64,000 nt of DNA from Ianthella basta (lineage: Eukaryota > Porifera > Demospongiae > Verongiida > Ianthellidae), in the NCBI GenBank assembly GCA_964019415.1, contig OZ025872.1:6363322-6427321 (forward strand). Direction: 5' to 3'. The first letter of the stretch is position 1. Every line of letters begins with the position of its first letter. A program made the translations under genes and the position numbers. Shown here piece by piece: positions 61,967-64,000 of the stretch. The notes under the pieces are model-generated. The model was given only the letters and a program-made list of their open reading frames with translations. It was not told where the DNA came from and searched no databases.

Positions 61967-63762
61967 TCCTCTCATCCTACACTGTCGCACACTTTGACAC
62001 CTCCTGTCCCTGGGACCCTCTTAAGCCCAAGCCTCTCAATGTTTCATTCTCCTCTCTCCTATCATCCAGTTCACACTTCATCATGCTCATCTCTTCCCTC
62101 AACTCCCCTACTTCTCTGCGCATCTGCACCAGAGAAGCGGACAAGCAAAAATAGCAAACAAATGATCTCCCTTCCATCACCCTGGCATCCTCTTTCATTC
62201 CCAGACATCTGATGTGAGACCATCCTTCACAAGTCTTGCAATTGCAGCACACCATTTCCCCTGACTCTACTTCACGAGTACAGACACACCTAATTTTTTC
62301 GTCTTTGGTCTCCCTAGGCTCACCTTCCTTCACATGACTCACTTTGCCACTCCCTCCATCGAGGCTTTCCTCTGTCCTTCCATCCCTTTGTCACTCTCAT
62401 AATCAACCCCTTCCCTGACCACACCACTGACTCCTTCCTCCAAATGTCCACTGATCTTTCCATCGATCTTTCTTCCCTTCTTTCTCCCGATCCCTTGAAT
62501 TTCCCTTCTTTGATCCTTTTCTCGACCCCTTCTGCGGTCCTACCATCGATATATTGTGAATGACCTCTTTTCTCTTCCCTCTCTTGCTCTTCTGAATCAG
62601 CTTCCCTACTGATGTTTTCTGTCTACGCACACAATTGTTTGTCAAATCTTTTGTCAACCTCCGTGCTCACACATTCGAGGCAGCCATCTTAAATTGTATG
62701 TATATATGACATATATATTATATGCCCTAAGTTTGTATCTGTACTAACATATGTCTCCCACTTATGTGAGTTATACGAAGCATTTCTGAGCTGTGCCCAG
62801 AGTCAGACTAGCTCTATCAAAGCAATGTCTCCGTTCCGCACCACTCTGATCTGCGCACTTCTCCTTTGTAGTATTTTCTGTCCAGTTAGGCCCATTCCAA
62901 CTTCCTCTGTAGGGTCTGCATGGTATCTTCAGCAGTGACTGTGTACCCACACACATTGTAGAGCTTTGGTGTTAGCATAGTGTGCGAATGTTTTGTGTGC
63001 CCAGTCTGTTGTTTTGTAGCCTGAGCCAGTCCACCCTATACCAGCCTTGACTATGGTTTTGTAGCCTCATCTAACCCATGCTGTATTGGGCACATAATCT
63101 GCCTATATTTCCAGTGTGTGTGTGTGTGTGTGCGTGCGTGAGTGCGTGTGTGGCCGTGTGTGCGTCTGTGCACACATACTGGTGGTGTGGTGTTAGGTGT
63201 CCCAGTCTGCTGACGTGTTATAGACTGTACTTTTGTATGATAGCCCATGTTTGTCACATGTTTTAGTACTTTTGATAAACATTTGTACGTACATGTGAGT
63301 GTTCCAGTAGTAGGCTTTTCTGCCTGTTCTCACAGTGCCGTATTATATGTGTTTTGTTTGCAAGCGTTCCCAAGCTCACCAAAGCTCCCAGACAAGTGCT
63401 TACTTGATGTATGGTAATAACAGTGCAGGGGTAGGGGTAGGAGGGGTCTTACTTTCTGGTACCTTTTACATGTGTCCAACTGTTGAGTGTATACTGTGTA
63501 GTGAAAATGTGTACACAGCACACTGCATGAAGCAGTGAGTGGTCAAGTGATTTGTAAACCTATTCACACCCTGCAGTACTGAATGAGCTCTTCACTAGAC
63601 ACCTCCTAACAGCAGAAGAGTGCTCTGAGGTGGCTAGGAAAGGGAGGAAGGAGTGGGAGGACCATCTTTGTCAAGTCCTGTTAATGAAACCTGCTGAGGT
63701 AGTGCAGGAAGCTGTTCAAATGCTGGAGAAACATGGCTGCCGTGTGAAGGAGGAGCTGAAGA
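59549..63762 (+). CDS. Tandem CARD-like repeat protein (5' part; continues past the window)
   Basis: Exons: 59549-59645, 59884-60084, 60488-60673, 61134-61319, 63577-63762. Exon 1 gives MAEEKSSVAVGCHCADSKDP and ends in phase 1. Each later exon is phase 1 to phase 1 and encodes one helical repeat of 62-67 residues: a first helix (VLxxLFTRHLLTAEECSEVA), a Trp-containing middle (WWRDELVGTIAVK or WLWKDRLCQILLTKP) and a last helix (PAEVMQEVVQMLEKHGC). The pattern L..L....LT.EE...V....W.D.L...L..KP..V...V..L resembles the CARD/death-fold core but is shorter than a classical 90-residue CARD, so 'CARD-like' is inference. The exon symmetry lets repeats be added or lost without changing frame. The next exon lies beyond 64000. 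Starting at 59549 rests on the phase match and the GC-rich upstream region. Confidence 0.65.
60375..61330 (+). repeat. Segmental duplication, unit 1 (two CARD-like exons)
   Basis: Matches 62932-63780 at high identity, including intron sequence (GTGTACCCACACACATTGTA; CTCCCAGACAAGTGCTTACT). This unit has both the 60488 and 61134 exons; the other unit has only the latter's copy. Confidence 0.85.
60810..60885. repeat. GT microsatellite
   Basis: Interrupted (GT)n in the intron after the second CARD-like repeat exon; the counterpart is at 63113. Confidence 0.9.
61344..61731. mobile_element. 388-bp MITE with long inverted ends
   Basis: Left end GGGGAGAAGGGTCTGGTAC and inverted right end GGGGAAAGGGTCTGGGGTAC continue inward through GTGCAGAGACCCCCC and CGTTACCAGGCAACCGCCCG with their complements. 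The unit-2 copy of this intron (63786) lacks it, so it inserted after the segmental duplication or was absent from the source. The target duplication is unclear. Confidence 0.7.
61888..61966. repeat. CA microsatellite
   Basis: (CA)n flanked on both sides by TTTGACACCTCCTGTCCCTG, so the flank itself is duplicated. Confidence 0.9.
61977..62690 (-). mobile_element. LINE first-ORF fragment with PHD finger and coiled coil
   Basis: The minus frame 62342-61977 contains a PHD-type finger (CVCTREVESGEMVCCNC, then CEGWSHIRC, then FVCYFC) followed by a coiled-coil-like helix (MRREVGELREEMSMMKCEL). Upstream, 62657-62403 is very Lys/Arg-rich, and the probable 5' leader has AAGATGGCTGCC. PHD plus coiled coil is typical of the first ORF of CR1-group LINEs. 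No polymerase part is present. It lies between the two segmental-duplication units of the CARD-like gene. Confidence 0.6.
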
Positions 63763-63780
63763 GTGAGTTATACTATAGTA
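62932..63780 (+). repeat. Segmental duplication, unit 2 (one CARD-like exon)
   Basis: Copy of 60375-61330 lacking the segment with exon 60488-60673: the sequence passes from CCCAGTCTG straight to text matching the downstream intron (TGAGCCAGTCCACCCTATAC). The remaining exon, 63577-63762, is open and has the same splice sites. Confidence 0.85.
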
Positions 63781-63862
63781 GCACACTTTGCCAAGTTGTG
63801 TTCCAAGTACTGCACTATGACAACTTGATAGTGACACATGCACCAACTGCATAGACTGCTTT

Positions 63863-63876
63863 TTGTGTGTGTGTGT

Positions 63877-63913
<37 letters not shown>

Positions 63914-63960
63914 CACACGTGTGCATGCATGTGTGAGAGTGTGTGTGCGAGTGTTGAGGT
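63863..63960. repeat. GT microsatellite near the right edge
   Basis: (GT)n with a GCGCGCACACGTG interruption. The rest of the window to 64000 shows no exon. Confidence 0.9.
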
Positions 63961-64000
63961 GGGATCTATGGACTCTAGTGAGAGTTTGCTGTACCAAAAG

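Overview
The window is nuclear DNA of an animal. GT-AG introns split the genes, a bHLH-PAS transcription factor is present, and so are Ig-type and Calx-beta membrane proteins, ROC-COR and CARD-like signalling proteins, a CR1/L2-type LINE and Helitron, hAT-like and other DNA-transposon derivatives. An early-branching animal, most likely a demosponge, fits this mix of domains, but that is inference: no ribosomal or mitochondrial marker lies here. Long CA/GT microsatellites are abundant, especially after 46 kb.

Layout. (1) 1-457: last exon of an unidentified Q/P-rich protein. (2) 858-10545 (+): a nine-exon bHLH-PAS factor of 660 aa whose exon phases join without a break. (3) 11.4-33.9 kb: a duplicated region with two minus-strand genes for small Ig-domain membrane receptors, A (21271-14499) and B (31653-25699), plus a relic tail exon C near 22.6 kb. 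The exons have matching lengths and phases: signal peptide 67 nt, Ig first half 161 nt, Ig second half 136 nt, then stalk, membrane segment and tail. B has a long tail ending in an ITAM-like pair of tyrosine motifs. A has lost that tail by a deletion and has an Asp inside its membrane segment. Helitrons, fold-back elements and MITEs sit in the introns, and the other paralogue often supplies an empty or near-empty site.

(4) 34775-46033 (+): a ROC-COR GTPase-like gene ending in a CARD-like exon; a 3.5 kb LINE with a 1087-codon open frame (minus) and a 398 bp hAT-type MITE lie in its large intron. The LINE protein carries a 2A-like motif. (5) 46-49.4 kb: repeats and partial duplicates of the ROC-COR gene's 3' exons. 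(6) 49460-59337 (+): Calx-beta domain exons followed by a membrane exon. Two exons have lost frame, and the locus is broken up by a 29-bp minisatellite and two copies of a 1.75 kb element in opposite orientation. (7) 59549 to the right edge (+): a gene made of phase-1 exons, each encoding one CARD-like helical repeat, with a recent segmental duplication that lost one exon.

As a set, regions 3-7 look like a rapidly changing innate-recognition and signalling neighbourhood: surface Ig receptors with phospho-tyrosine tails next to ROC-COR/CARD and CARD-repeat proteins. This functional link is inferred from domain types and proximity only.
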